45,082 bases of DNA from an uncultured cyanobacterium. GTDB lineage: Bacteria; Cyanobacteriota; Cyanobacteriia; Cyanobacteriales; Microcystaceae. This document shows, in pieces, positions 18,464-27,728 of the stretch. A program made the translations under genes and the position numbers. The notes under the pieces are model-generated. The model made no database searches, was not told the origin of the DNA, and worked only from the letters and a program-made list of their open reading frames with translations. Within the stretch, counting starts at the first letter, position 1, and every line of letters starts with the position of its first letter. The DNA lies in assembly GCA_903887375.1 (NCBI GenBank), contig CAISPN010000015.1, positions 1 to 45,082 on the forward strand. Reading direction: 5' to 3'.

Positions 18464-18603
18464 AGTGAGCAAATATTTGCGAACTATAAAAATAGTATTA
18501 TGATAAAAATCTTATCATGTTTTCAAGTCAAAATCTCTGTATCTATGGCAAAATGCCGGGGCAACTGCGCACAATTTTTGTAGTACCAAAATTGCAAAGT
18601 TAT

Positions 18604-18903
18604 TCACATTTTCTTAGAATAGTTCTGAAATTTAATACCCTGTTGGAAAATATTAAATAACTCTAAAAAGCCACCGACTAAGGCGCAAGCCAGACCAATA
18701 ACCAAAACGCCTAAAACTGGAAAACCATTGCCAAAGATTGCCAGAAAACTCAATATATTCTTGTTTGCCTCAGCTATCGAGTAGCTCAAACTTGGTACAC
18801 GCTCTAGAGCATTGAGGATTAAAAGCAGCATCCCAATTAAAAACAAAGGACTAGCAAAGCTAAACAGCAGTGAGACCAAGAGAGACTTCAGTAACTTGAA
18901 CAT
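18604..18903 (-). CDS. Small hydrophobic protein, function unknown
   Basis: 99 residues with two long hydrophobic segments (about 8-32 and 50-85), including a glycine-rich FGNGFPVLGVLVIG stretch. I do not recognise a family. It lies between murD and the ATP synthase genes on the same strand, with 130-170 bp spacers on each side, so it is likely its own transcript. Codon use is like that of its neighbours, which supports a real gene. Confidence 0.6.
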   Translation of the reverse strand: MFKLLKSLLVSLLFSFASPLFLIGMLLLILNALERVPSLSYSIAEANKNILSFLAIFGNGFPVLGVLVIGLACALVGGFLELFNIFQQGIKFQNYSKKM

Positions 18904-19043
18904 GGAGGTGAATTGCTGGGAAATTCAAAAGTAAGATATTTTCCCGACTCCTTCTTACAAGATTAGTGATATTTCGCGCTATGAGACAAAATTGTCAAAA
19001 ATATTAAATTTTGCTTAAAAATCTTGATGAATATAAGTAACAA

Positions 19044-19070
19044 GTTTAGGGCCAATCGAGGGCCCCAAAC
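19044..19070 (-). terminator. Terminator of the atp beta/epsilon operon
   Basis: GTTTAGGGCC (19044-19053) pairs with GGCCCCAAAC (19061-19070) with one mismatch. It starts 8 bp after the epsilon-subunit stop codon on the minus strand, and a T-rich stretch follows. Confidence 0.7.
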
Positions 19071-19077
19071 ATTTAAA

Positions 19078-19491
19078 CTATTGAACTAAAGCACCTGTAG
19101 CCTGGTAGATAGCTCTAGCTTTTTTGTAAGCCGCTTCAGCTTGAATCTGACGCTGGCGATCTCCGCTATTGTTAGCTTGATCAAAAGAACTTTGTGCCGC
19201 AACAAACTCACTGCGAGCAGTTTCTTTATCAATTGTGCTACCAATTTGGGCAGTGTTAACTAGAATTTTGACCTCGTCTTTGGCAACTTCGGCAAAACCA
19301 CCAGTGACTGCTATAGAGACCCAATCTTTATCTGCTCGTACTCTTAAAACTCCGGTATCCAAAGCAGTCAAAATAGCGACATGCCCTGGCAAAATACCCA
19401 ATTGACCGGTTCTGCTAGGTAAAATAACCTCTTCGACAGGGCGATCCCAAACAACCTTATCTGGTGTAATTACTTTTACTGTTAAGCTCAT
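19078..19491 (-). CDS. atpC: ATP synthase epsilon subunit (cyanobacterial atpE, general atpC)
   Basis: F1 central-stalk subunit that couples rotation and regulates hydrolysis. 137 residues: the beta-sandwich domain (1-85, with [14 protein letters not shown] at 25-38) and the C-terminal helical hairpin. Its neighbour upstream is the beta subunit, the normal cyanobacterial two-gene operon separated from the other atp genes. The spacer of 59 bp contains a strong hairpin, listed separately. Confidence 0.96.
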   Translation of the reverse strand: MSLTVKVITPDKVVWDRPVEEVILPSRTGQLGILPGHVAILTALDTGVLRVRADKDWVSIAVTGGFAEVAKDEVKILVNTAQIGSTIDKETARSEFVAAQSSFDQANNSGDRQRQIQAEAAYKKARAIYQATGALVQ

Positions 19492-19515
19492 TTGATTTTG
19501 ATTTATATTGAATCA

Positions 19516-19542
19516 GATTGAGCCCATTTTCAGGGCCCAATC
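19516..19542 (-). promoter_or_regulatory. Intercistronic hairpin in the beta-epsilon spacer
   Basis: GATTGAGCCC (19516-19525) and GGGCCCAATC (19533-19542) form a 10-bp stem with one mismatch and a 7-nt loop. It occupies the 59-bp space between the beta-subunit stop and the epsilon-subunit start. No T-run follows, so an mRNA-processing or attenuating hairpin is more likely than a full terminator. Confidence 0.6.
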
Positions 19543-19550
19543 AATTATTT

Positions 19551-21059
<1,509 letters not shown>

Positions 21060-21165
21060 TTAAAAAATTGTAAAGCCATGTTGATTCCATTATCACAGAT
21101 AGGGTACCTCTGAGAAAGCCTGCCTAGTTTAAAATTTTTATAAAGATGATTATTCTGAATTATTT

Positions 21166-22386
21166 ATGGTAGAGATGCCGATAGTGTTTGCTTTTACCGA
21201 TTGGCAACAAGCCCAAGTCTTTGCAGTACCGACCGAAGAAGACCCCCAAGTAGAAAAAATTGTTAACCAATATCTCAGAGATCTTCAAAAAAATGGCTAC
21301 AATATTGACCAACAGGAAATATGGATCCGTTCTCAATGGGCAGAATTAGTCAATATTAAATCTGATATACCTATTGCGGCTGCTTCTTTGACCAAAATCG
21401 CTACAACTTTGGCCGCTGTCAATAAATTGGATTTAGATCACCGTTTTGTTACTGAAATAGGCAGAACTGGAGAGGTAATAAATGGCGTGCTCAAAGGCGA
21501 TCTAGTCATTACAGGTGGAGGAGATCCTCTTTTTACCTGGGAAGAGGGTGTAGCCCTGGCCAATAAATTAGAGCAACTGGGAATCAAAAAAATTCAGGGC
21601 AATTTAGTTATTCTCAACAATTTCTCGATGAATTTTCAAAAAAAACCTCAAGCTAGCGCTGAGGCTTTGAAAAAATCCTTTAACTATCACCTCTGGCCTG
21701 CCCATCTACTCAAACAAGAACAAAAACTCGTTAAAACTAAACCCACTTTAACAATTCAAGGAAAGATCATACTAGCTGAGCAACCTCCAGCAAAAATAGC
21801 GCCTATTTTGCGCCATCAATCCTTGAGCCTCAAAGATATCATCAAACAGATGAATATCTATAGTAATAATCACATTGCCCAGAGCTTGGCCGATTCTATT
21901 GGTGGTGCGACAACTGTAGTCCAAACAGCCATAGAATTGGCGCAAGTGAGCCCTGAGCAAATTCATCTGGAAAATGGCTCAGGTTTAGGCGTTAATAACC
22001 GTATTTCTCCAAAGGCTATTACCCAAATCTGGATGACCTTAGAAAACCTATTGGCTAAACGCTCTAGCAAAATAACCGATCTTTTTCCCGTCTCGGGAGT
22101 AGATCATCAAGGCACCTTACAATTGCGCCATATTCCAGCAGGAGTTACCTTAAAAACAGGCACTCTCAATGAAGTGAGCGCTTTAGCTGGAGTTATACCG
22201 ACAAAAGAGCGAGGATTAGTTTGGTTTGCTATTCTCAATCACGGCAGTGGAATCAACCAGCTACGCCACCAACAAGATATCCTGTTACAAAAGCTCTCAA
22301 AACATTGGCAATTTGAAATTGATCCTAATAAACTCAAAAGCGTAAAGCCATTTTTGGGAGATCCTAGCCGCAATAGCCTGATGTAA
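21166..22386 (+). CDS. D-Ala-D-Ala carboxypeptidase/endopeptidase, PBP4/DacB family (S13)
   Basis: A penicillin-binding protein that trims or opens peptidoglycan cross-links. All three catalytic boxes are visible: SLTK (S74-K77), SNN (S233-N235) and KTG (K330). 406 residues is shorter than E. coli PBP4 (about 477), with the inserted domains reduced. The N-terminus is unusual. The only in-frame starts (ATG 21166, ATG 21175) give a poor signal peptide ([14 protein letters not shown]), and an in-frame TAA at 21130 with no start codon after it blocks a longer form. Confidence 0.88.
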   Translation: MVEMPIVFAFTDWQQAQVFAVPTEEDPQVEKIVNQYLRDLQKNGYNIDQQEIWIRSQWAELVNIKSDIPIAAASLTKIATTLAAVNKLDLDHRFVTEIGRTGEVINGVLKGDLVITGGGDPLFTWEEGVALANKLEQLGIKKIQGNLVILNNFSMNFQKKPQASAEALKKSFNYHLWPAHLLKQEQKLVKTKPTLTIQGKIILAEQPPAKIAPILRHQSLSLKDIIKQMNIYSNNHIAQSLADSIGGATTVVQTAIELAQVSPEQIHLENGSGLGVNNRISPKAITQIWMTLENLLAKRSSKITDLFPVSGVDHQGTLQLRHIPAGVTLKTGTLNEVSALAGVIPTKERGLVWFAILNHGSGINQLRHQQDILLQKLSKHWQFEIDPNKLKSVKPFLGDPSRNSLM

Positions 22387-22453
22387 ACAAAACTTTAGAT
22401 TCCCTATTTCTGATAAAATTTACCTACTATCTAAATACAAGGCAAGTAAATCT

Positions 22454-23095
22454 TTGGGAGTCGAATTACGCAGCTATGTCTATCTAGACAACCTACAGGC
22501 TCAACATGCCGCCTATATTGGAACTGTTGCTGTTGGTTTTTTACCAGTTCCTGGTGATGCCTCTCTCTGGATTGAAGTTTCACCTGGGATAGAAATTAAT
22601 CGCATTACAGATATTGCCCTCAAGTCAGCTCAGGTGCGCCCTGGTGTGCTTTTTGTTGAAAGGCTCTATGGACTTCTGGAAATCCATTCCAATCGCCAAG
22701 GTGAGACGAAAGCTGCAGGCAAAGCAATATTAGATTATTTAGGCGCTAATCCTGATGATTGCCTCAAACCGCAGGTAGTCTCAAGCCAAATTATTCGCAA
22801 TATAGATTCCTATCAAGCCCAATTGATCAATCGCTCCAGACGCGGACAGATGCTCTTAGCAGGAGAGACTCTCTTTGTTTTAGAAGTACAGCCAGCAGCC
22901 TATGCCGCTTTGGCAGCCAATGAAGCCGAGAAAGCAGCTTTAATAAATATCTTGCAAGTAAGCGCAATTGGCAGCTTTGGCAGACTCTATTTAGGCGGTC
23001 AAGAGCGCGATATCATTGCTGGCGCTCAAGCGGCAATCTCAGCTTTAGAAAATGTCAGAGGAAGAATTAATCCGGCAATAGGCAAAGCAGAATAA
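22454..23095 (+). CDS. ccmP: Carboxysome shell protein CcmP (tandem BMC domains)
   Basis: 213 residues with two bacterial-microcompartment domains, about 1-100 and 105-205. The first begins [20 protein letters not shown] and the second contains [10 protein letters not shown]. The sequence closely resembles CcmP of beta-carboxysomes, a trimer that stacks into a gated double layer thought to pass larger metabolites such as RuBP and 3-PGA. The family start MGVELRS is encoded here by TTG at 22454, 67 bp after the DacB-type gene. Like other satellite ccm genes it lies away from the main ccm operon. Confidence 0.93.
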   Translation: MGVELRSYVYLDNLQAQHAAYIGTVAVGFLPVPGDASLWIEVSPGIEINRITDIALKSAQVRPGVLFVERLYGLLEIHSNRQGETKAAGKAILDYLGANPDDCLKPQVVSSQIIRNIDSYQAQLINRSRRGQMLLAGETLFVLEVQPAAYAALAANEAEKAALINILQVSAIGSFGRLYLGGQERDIIAGAQAAISALENVRGRINPAIGKAE

Positions 23096-23168
23096 AGCCC
23101 AGTTGCACCTAGCCATAATGATCCTTTAGAATGAACACCAGAAGTGATGCAGAAGCAGCAAAACCACT

Positions 23169-24365
23169 ATGTATTCAGATCCCAAGCCACCATTGAAAAT
23201 CTCCCCAATAAATAGTCTGCCCTTTCTGCTTTCGACTCTGGCTCATATTGCAATTTTGGCAATATTCCTGCCTAAAATATCTTCTATTTCATCTTCTTCT
23301 GATACTATTAAAAACGCTTTCAACAAAGTAAGTATTATTAATTTAACTCCTGCTGAAAGAGCCCAATTACCAAATCTCTCTACTGGCAATGTAGTTCCTG
23401 CCCAAAGTGTAGGAACCCTAGCCAATAATGCGGTAGTATCTCTACCGTTGCAAAAAAGCACCTTACCACCATTGCCTTCTCTGCCTGCACTTACTCCTTT
23501 ACCCAATAGCAGCAAATTACCACCATTACCAGTGCTGCCTGCACTTACTCCTTTACCCAATAGCAGCAAATTACCACCATTACCAGTGCTGCCTCCATTG
23601 CCACCAATTCCAACAGTGAAGCCTTTACCCTATTATCCTAGACAAATAGCACGGACTCTTCTTCCCCCTTTACCTACTTTTAATAACAAGAAGATAATAG
23701 CTAGAGAATCTTTACCTCAAGCCAAGTTGCGCCCCAAATTTGAAGCAATTAAACAGCCCCCCAAACCTGATGATTTAATTAATGAACGCTTCAAAACTAA
23801 CCAAACCCTCTCTCAAAGATTCAATAATCCTGGTAGTTTTGATACTTCTAATTCTCAATTGACCCCCCAAGAGCAATGGCGAGAGAAGCTGATTGCCCAA
23901 AGAACCGCTGAGATTCAACAAAATAGAGCCGCGCTTGAGCACAATGGCTCTAATACTACAGAACAAGATGCTATGGTCAACTATGCCAAATGGTCTGGTA
24001 ACCGTTTTGGTGAAATCAAATCCAAACCAATTATCTATCCTCTAGATGGCAATTATCCTAAAGAGGCCTGTAGCTCTCGATTAGAAGGAACTGCGGTAAT
24101 CGGTATCGTTGTAGATTCAACTGGCAATGTTGGACCTGAAATAGAGCTGATTAAAAGTTCTGGCTATCCTATTTTGAATCAGCAGGCTCTTGCGCAAGTA
24201 CAGCTGCTCAGACAAGTACCCAACACTACAGCAATAGCTCGTCCCTATCTAGCTCAGGTTAATTTTCAATATAATCCCGATATCTGTAAACAACCCAAGA
24301 GTAATATAGTTCAGCCTGAGCCAAGCTCCCCATCTCCAGAACCTACAGCCAAGAAAGAGCAATAG
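23169..24365 (+). CDS. TonB-family protein, proline-rich energy transducer type
   Basis: 398 residues. A single hydrophobic anchor (about 17-38, LPFLLSTLAHIAILAIFLP) is followed by a long proline-rich periplasmic spacer (about 90-170). The C-terminal domain (about 285-375) has the TonB pattern: YPLDGNYPKEACSSRLEGTA, then VVDSTGNVG, then KSSGYPILNQQAL. It would transmit proton-motive energy to outer-membrane transporters, but no exbB/exbD or TonB-dependent receptor is in view. The spacer contains perfect 54-bp tandem repeats. The 3' end is 7 bp from hldA. Confidence 0.8.
   Translation: MYSDPKPPLKISPINSLPFLLSTLAHIAILAIFLPKISSISSSSDTIKNAFNKVSIINLTPAERAQLPNLSTGNVVPAQSVGTLANNAVVSLPLQKSTLPPLPSLPALTPLPNSSKLPPLPVLPALTPLPNSSKLPPLPVLPPLPPIPTVKPLPYYPRQIARTLLPPLPTFNNKKIIARESLPQAKLRPKFEAIKQPPKPDDLINERFKTNQTLSQRFNNPGSFDTSNSQLTPQEQWREKLIAQRTAEIQQNRAALEHNGSNTTEQDAMVNYAKWSGNRFGEIKSKPIIYPLDGNYPKEACSSRLEGTAVIGIVVDSTGNVGPEIELIKSSGYPILNQQALAQVQLLRQVPNTTAIARPYLAQVNFQYNPDICKQPKSNIVQPEPSSPSPEPTAKKEQ
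23463..23594 (+). repeat. 54-bp tandem repeat inside the TonB-like gene
   Basis: Two full 54-bp units (23463-23516, 23517-23570) plus a 24-bp partial third. Each full unit encodes LPPLPxLPALTPLPNSSK (18 residues). The copies differ at only a few bases, so the duplication is recent and the copy number may vary between strains. Confidence 0.92.
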
Positions 24366-24372
24366 CATCTCT

Positions 24373-25416
24373 ATGACCCAAGATTTCATCCTAGATCAGA
24401 TACTGCCAATAGCACCCCGTCTGTTCTCTCTTATAGAGCAATTTAAGGATCAAAAAGTATTGGTCATTGGCGATCTGACCCTAGATGAGTTTCTCACAGG
24501 TGAAGTTGAGAGAGTTTCCCGGGAAGCTCCGGTGTTGATCTTGCGGCATGAATTTACCAAACAAGTCCCCGGTGGCGGAGCCAATGCTATCTACAATTTC
24601 GCCAAATTAGGAGCCCAGGTCAAAGCAGTCGGTTTGGTGGGACAAGATAGCCAAGCTCAAGTCTTAGTTGATATTTTTCTCAAATCCGGGATAGATGTAG
24701 CTGGAATCTTGGTAGATCCAGAAAGGCCAACTGTCACCAAAACTCGGATTGCTGGCCATGCCAGACAGTCAGTCACCCAGCAAATTGTCAGAATAGATCG
24801 TAAATCAGACCTGCCACCAGGCGATGCGCTGCAAAATCATCTAGCCGAATATATCAGCTCACAGTTAGCCAATGTCACAGCAGTAGTTTGCTCTGACTAT
24901 GGAGATGGAGTCTTAGGTAGAACTGTGATTGAGTCCGCTTGTAATCATCCCAGGGTCATTGTCGATGCGCAAAAAGATCTTTTTCGCTATCAAGGAGCTA
25001 CTCTTTTTACCCCCAATTTACCAGAAGCTGAAGCTGAAGTAGGCTATAGCCTCAATGATTTAGCTAGTTTAAAGCGCGCAGGCTTTGATATCTTAAGGCG
25101 GACCAAGGCTAAAGAAATATTGATCACCAGAGGTGAAGATGGGATGAGCCTGTTTAATCATGCCAATGAAGATCATCTCCATATTCCGGCTTTTAATAAA
25201 AGAGAAGTTTTTGATGTCACAGGAGCAGGCGATACAGTAGTTGCAGCATTGACTTTGGCTCTATGTGCTGGGGCTTCTACTTGGGAGGCGGCAATTTTAG
25301 GTAATCTGGCAGCCAGCTTAGTAGTACGACAATTCGGCACGGCTACTACTAAGCCCGAGGAGTTGCAACATGCTTTGTCTTTGCTGATTGAACAAGCCAC
25401 TGATAGCAGCAATTAA
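24373..25416 (+). CDS. hldA: D-glycero-beta-D-manno-heptose-7-phosphate kinase (PfkB/RfaE1-like)
   Basis: 347 residues of a ribokinase-fold sugar kinase. VIGDLTLDEFLTGEVERVSREAP (about 31-53) is the RfaE domain I N-terminal signature; GGGANAIYNFAKLGA (67-81) and DVTGAGDTVVA (281-291, catalytic D287) are the substrate and ATP sites. It lacks the cytidylyltransferase domain of bifunctional HldE. It should phosphorylate heptose 7-phosphate for LPS-core heptose; gmhB and a GT9 heptosyltransferase lie 3.6 kb downstream beyond an accessory island. Confidence 0.88.
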   Translation: MTQDFILDQILPIAPRLFSLIEQFKDQKVLVIGDLTLDEFLTGEVERVSREAPVLILRHEFTKQVPGGGANAIYNFAKLGAQVKAVGLVGQDSQAQVLVDIFLKSGIDVAGILVDPERPTVTKTRIAGHARQSVTQQIVRIDRKSDLPPGDALQNHLAEYISSQLANVTAVVCSDYGDGVLGRTVIESACNHPRVIVDAQKDLFRYQGATLFTPNLPEAEAEVGYSLNDLASLKRAGFDILRRTKAKEILITRGEDGMSLFNHANEDHLHIPAFNKREVFDVTGAGDTVVAALTLALCAGASTWEAAILGNLAASLVVRQFGTATTKPEELQHALSLLIEQATDSSN

Positions 25417-25459
25417 ATTAATTAGATAATGTCCAAAATCAAGACTATAGAAGCTTTTG

Positions 25460-25989
25460 GGAATTGTAGCAAAGCTGCATCATGATGAGATGTGGGATGA
25501 AGAAGATGGTTTCTTTTACGATGTGCTCAGTTGTAGGCCTGCTCCCGCTAGCAACAGTGGCAATATTTGAAGAAAAAGACATAGCCAAATTGGTTAACTT
25601 TCGCCAAAGAGCCCAAAAATTTGGAGAGCGTCACCAAGAACTGCTCAGTAATATGCATACTCAGGTATGTTTGGTGGGAATTCCAACTGGCGCGGACCTG
25701 TCTGGATGCCAGTAAATTTTCTGCTAACAGTTTCTCTTATGAGTATGAGGTAGTTCAAGAATTAGAAAGAAGATTAACTTCAATTTTTCTAGTAGATAAA
25801 AATGGACATAGGCCAGTCTATGGAGGATCTGCAAAATTTCAAAACGATCCTCACTGGAAAGACCTAATCCTGTTTTATGAGTATTTTCATGGCGATAATG
25901 GAGCTGGAATCGTTGCTAGCCAACAAACAGGCTGGACAGACTGTATTGCTCGTAAGGAAAGTGAGGTATTTTTAATACCAACAGATTAA
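25460..25989 (+). pseudogene. Decayed remnant of an MGH1-like (GH63-type) glycoside hydrolase
   Basis: Four fragments of one protein family lie in order but in three reading frames. From 25460: GIVAKLHHDEMWDEEDGFFYDVL. From about 25526: VVGLLPLATVAIFE and, further on, [13 protein letters not shown]...NMHTQ. From 25667: [20 protein letters not shown]. From about 25735: [10 protein letters not shown], then GHRPVYGG, then [21 protein letters not shown] recognise these as the C-terminal part of a roughly 900-residue glucosidase. Pieces are deleted between the fragments, and the N-terminal two thirds are missing. The open frames at 25482 and 25621 are by-products of this decay. Confidence 0.85.
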
Positions 25990-26091
25990 TCAGTTAATCT
26001 CTTTTTTTTGCTTTCCTGGTTAGAGAAAACATAGAGACTACAAATAGTATCACATATCTAAATAGAAGACTCTATTTTTTGCAACAGAGCT

Positions 26092-26442
26092 CTAGGGGTG
26101 GGGGGTAATAGCAATAATAGTAATTTGTTCTGTCTTTGGCCCATAACACCAAAAGATTCTATATGCTCTTGATGTTCGATTTTGCGCATAAGCTTCAAAC
26201 ACCTTACCCTCTTTGACAAAAGGATGAGCAATAGAATCATATTCATGGGTATGGAGTCCTGGGTGACGTGGATTCTCTTGAAGAAGCTCAATCGCCTTGG
26301 ATACCTGTTTAAACAACCCCTCTTGCTTAGATATTTTTTTCTTGGCAACTGCCTTACGACCTTCAAAAGCTTTCACTGCATCCATTTCAAGCTGGTTGTA
26401 TCTTGCTTGCGCCGTTTTGGTCCATATTATTTGAAAAGACAT
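26092..26442 (-). CDS. RelE/ParE-family toxin
   Basis: 116 residues. It begins FQIIWTKTAQARYNQL and ends with the RelE-type strand pattern FEAYAQNRTSRAYRIFW and ITIIAITPHP. Family toxins cleave ribosome-bound mRNA or poison gyrase. The ATG overlaps the last base of the antitoxin stop (TAATG), the usual coupling in toxin-antitoxin operons. It is slightly longer than typical RelE because of a basic KKKISKQEGLFK insert. Confidence 0.85.
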   Translation of the reverse strand: MSFQIIWTKTAQARYNQLEMDAVKAFEGRKAVAKKKISKQEGLFKQVSKAIELLQENPRHPGLHTHEYDSIAHPFVKEGKVFEAYAQNRTSRAYRIFWCYGPKTEQITIIAITPHP

Positions 26443-26741
26443 TATTCTTCTTCAGGAATTTGGGCGGCAAAGATAAAAGATTTCTCAAGCTCTGGTGGAT
26501 TAGAACTAAAATCTAAATCTTGCGCCTCTTTGAGTCCTTGTCGCAATAAGTTAAGTGCTTGTTCATTCTCATAAAGCCAAGCTTCATTCTCAGGAATAAT
26601 ACGAGCAAGACGGATTACCATATCGCCATCATCCATATACTGAACTATAGCAGCTCGATTAGCAAACTGTTTCCCAAGAACAATACGTCCTTTGGAATCT
26701 ATTTTCTTGGTTTGTAGCTCTGTTTGATTATTATGTTTCAT
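26442..26741 (-). CDS. AbrB/SpoVT-type antitoxin
   Basis: 99 residues. The N-terminal half is an AbrB-like swapped-hairpin DNA-binding domain (KIDSKGRIVLGKQF near 13-26; MVIRLARIIPENEAWLY near 41-57). The acidic C-terminal half (ALNLLRQGLKEAQDLDF) is the likely toxin-binding arm. It is the first gene of the pair and should repress its own promoter, where inverted repeats are seen. Confidence 0.85.
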   Translation of the reverse strand: MKHNNQTELQTKKIDSKGRIVLGKQFANRAAIVQYMDDGDMVIRLARIIPENEAWLYENEQALNLLRQGLKEAQDLDFSSNPPELEKSFIFAAQIPEEE

Positions 26742-26754
26742 GTTTTAATTATTT

Positions 26755-26804
26755 CCCATTTAGCGATTTTGAGTAAAATGGGTTTAACCCACCTAAGTAT
26801 TATA
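26755..26804 (-). promoter_or_regulatory. Promoter/operator of the toxin-antitoxin pair
   Basis: A perfect TATAAT reads on the minus strand at 26804-26799. Downstream, toward the ATG at 26741, are two overlapping inverted repeats: TGGGTT-T-AACCCA (26779-26791) and CCCATTT...AAATGGG (26755-26761 and 26776-26782). Their position just below the -10 suits autorepression. I see no good -35. Confidence 0.55.
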
Positions 26805-26818
26805 CTGTCTAAACCCCG

Positions 26819-26851
26819 CCCCGGAACTCTTCATGTTGCTTTGGGGTTTTT
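26819..26851 (+). repeat. Hairpin repeat, copy A
   Basis: CCCCGGAAC (26819-26827) pairs with GCTTTGGGG (26838-26846) around the loop TCTTCATGTT, then TTTTT follows. A second copy (same orientation, 23 of 27 core bases identical, all four differences transitions) lies at 28905-28937. The outer AAACCCC (26811-26817) could also pair with GGGGTTT. It may act as a terminator, but the second copy marks it as a repeat family. Confidence 0.7.
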
Positions 26852-26930
26852 GTAGGAGTCATTTCCGCACAGAGAAAATTAACTGCCTAAGAACGAAGAA
26901 GAAATAAACCAGAATTCTTTTTTAATAGAA

Positions 26931-27728
26931 TTAGCTATAGCAATGTGTCACTAAAGAAGAAGTACTATTTTTTAATGATAGATAAGGATTTTCTATGATT
27001 GATTGATAATTAAGAGAGGAAAATAAACTAAAGTCAGTTGGGCACTCCAGCGTCATATTGCAAAGCACTCTGTATTGTATAGGGGTTGGAGCACAGTTTA
27101 CTCTTTCAACTTGAACATAAATTGATTTGGGATTTTGTTCTAAAAAGTCGCAAATTTCTTCTGCTAAATATCGAGGACAGTACCCCAAATTATAATTGCC
27201 TTTTGTCCTTAATAAAAGAGCCTTTGGATCATAATCATTTTGTAGATCGTGAAGAACATATAAGCGCTCTGATAATTCTAACTTCAGAATTTCTTCTTGA
27301 GAATATTTTGGCATGTATTGAAGACCACGCACAAAAAAGTGAATATGATATTTTCCATCTTGCTCAAGTTCTGGACAGGGAAATATTTCTAGAGTATCAG
27401 TAGCTTTGCGTCCTCCACTGCGAACTAAAATACCAAATGGCTCTGCCTCATTCTCAGTAATATTTAAGGATTGAATGTATTCCTTGTAATCAGAACGAGA
27501 TGATCTTATTAAACGATTAGAAAAGAGAGGAAAAAGTTCTAATGATGTGTAAACTCTCTCTAGTTCTGGAAAAGAATGTAATAGTTGAAAGTTAGGCTCT
27601 TTTTGAGCTTCTTTAACTCCATGAGTATAAACAAAATGATAATTTTCACCATCAAAAGTTAGCTTTCCAATAGGATACCATCTACGATTTTGAGGATCTT
27701 GCCAAGCCAAAAAAAGCTGTTTTATCAT
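26931..27728 (-). CDS. HIRAN-domain protein with HipA-N-like N-terminal region
   Basis: 265 residues. Residues 1-110 resemble the HipA N-terminal region (PIGKLTFDGENYHFVYTHGV, then LELFPLFSNRL and EPFGILVRSGGR). Residues about 120-225 are a HIRAN domain (LQNDYDPKALLLRT, then NLGYCPRYLAEEI), a module known in helicases such as HLTF for binding 3' DNA ends. No catalytic motif is seen. Its ATG overlaps the kinase stop by 4 bp (ATGA), so it is made with the kinase. The likely role is partner or regulator of the kinase, inferred from the operon and the HipA-N resemblance. The HIRAN call is firm; the HipA-N call is tentative. Confidence 0.78.
   Translation of the reverse strand: MIKQLFLAWQDPQNRRWYPIGKLTFDGENYHFVYTHGVKEAQKEPNFQLLHSFPELERVYTSLELFPLFSNRLIRSSRSDYKEYIQSLNITENEAEPFGILVRSGGRKATDTLEIFPCPELEQDGKYHIHFFVRGLQYMPKYSQEEILKLELSERLYVLHDLQNDYDPKALLLRTKGNYNLGYCPRYLAEEICDFLEQNPKSIYVQVERVNCAPTPIQYRVLCNMTLECPTDFSLFSSLNYQSIIENPYLSLKNSTSSLVTHCYS

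Noticed and set aside
25482-25715. Possible small secreted or pilin-like protein
   Set aside because: Its sequence from about 25526 matches one fragment of the decayed glycosidase, and the apparent signal-like start is frameshifted coding sequence.
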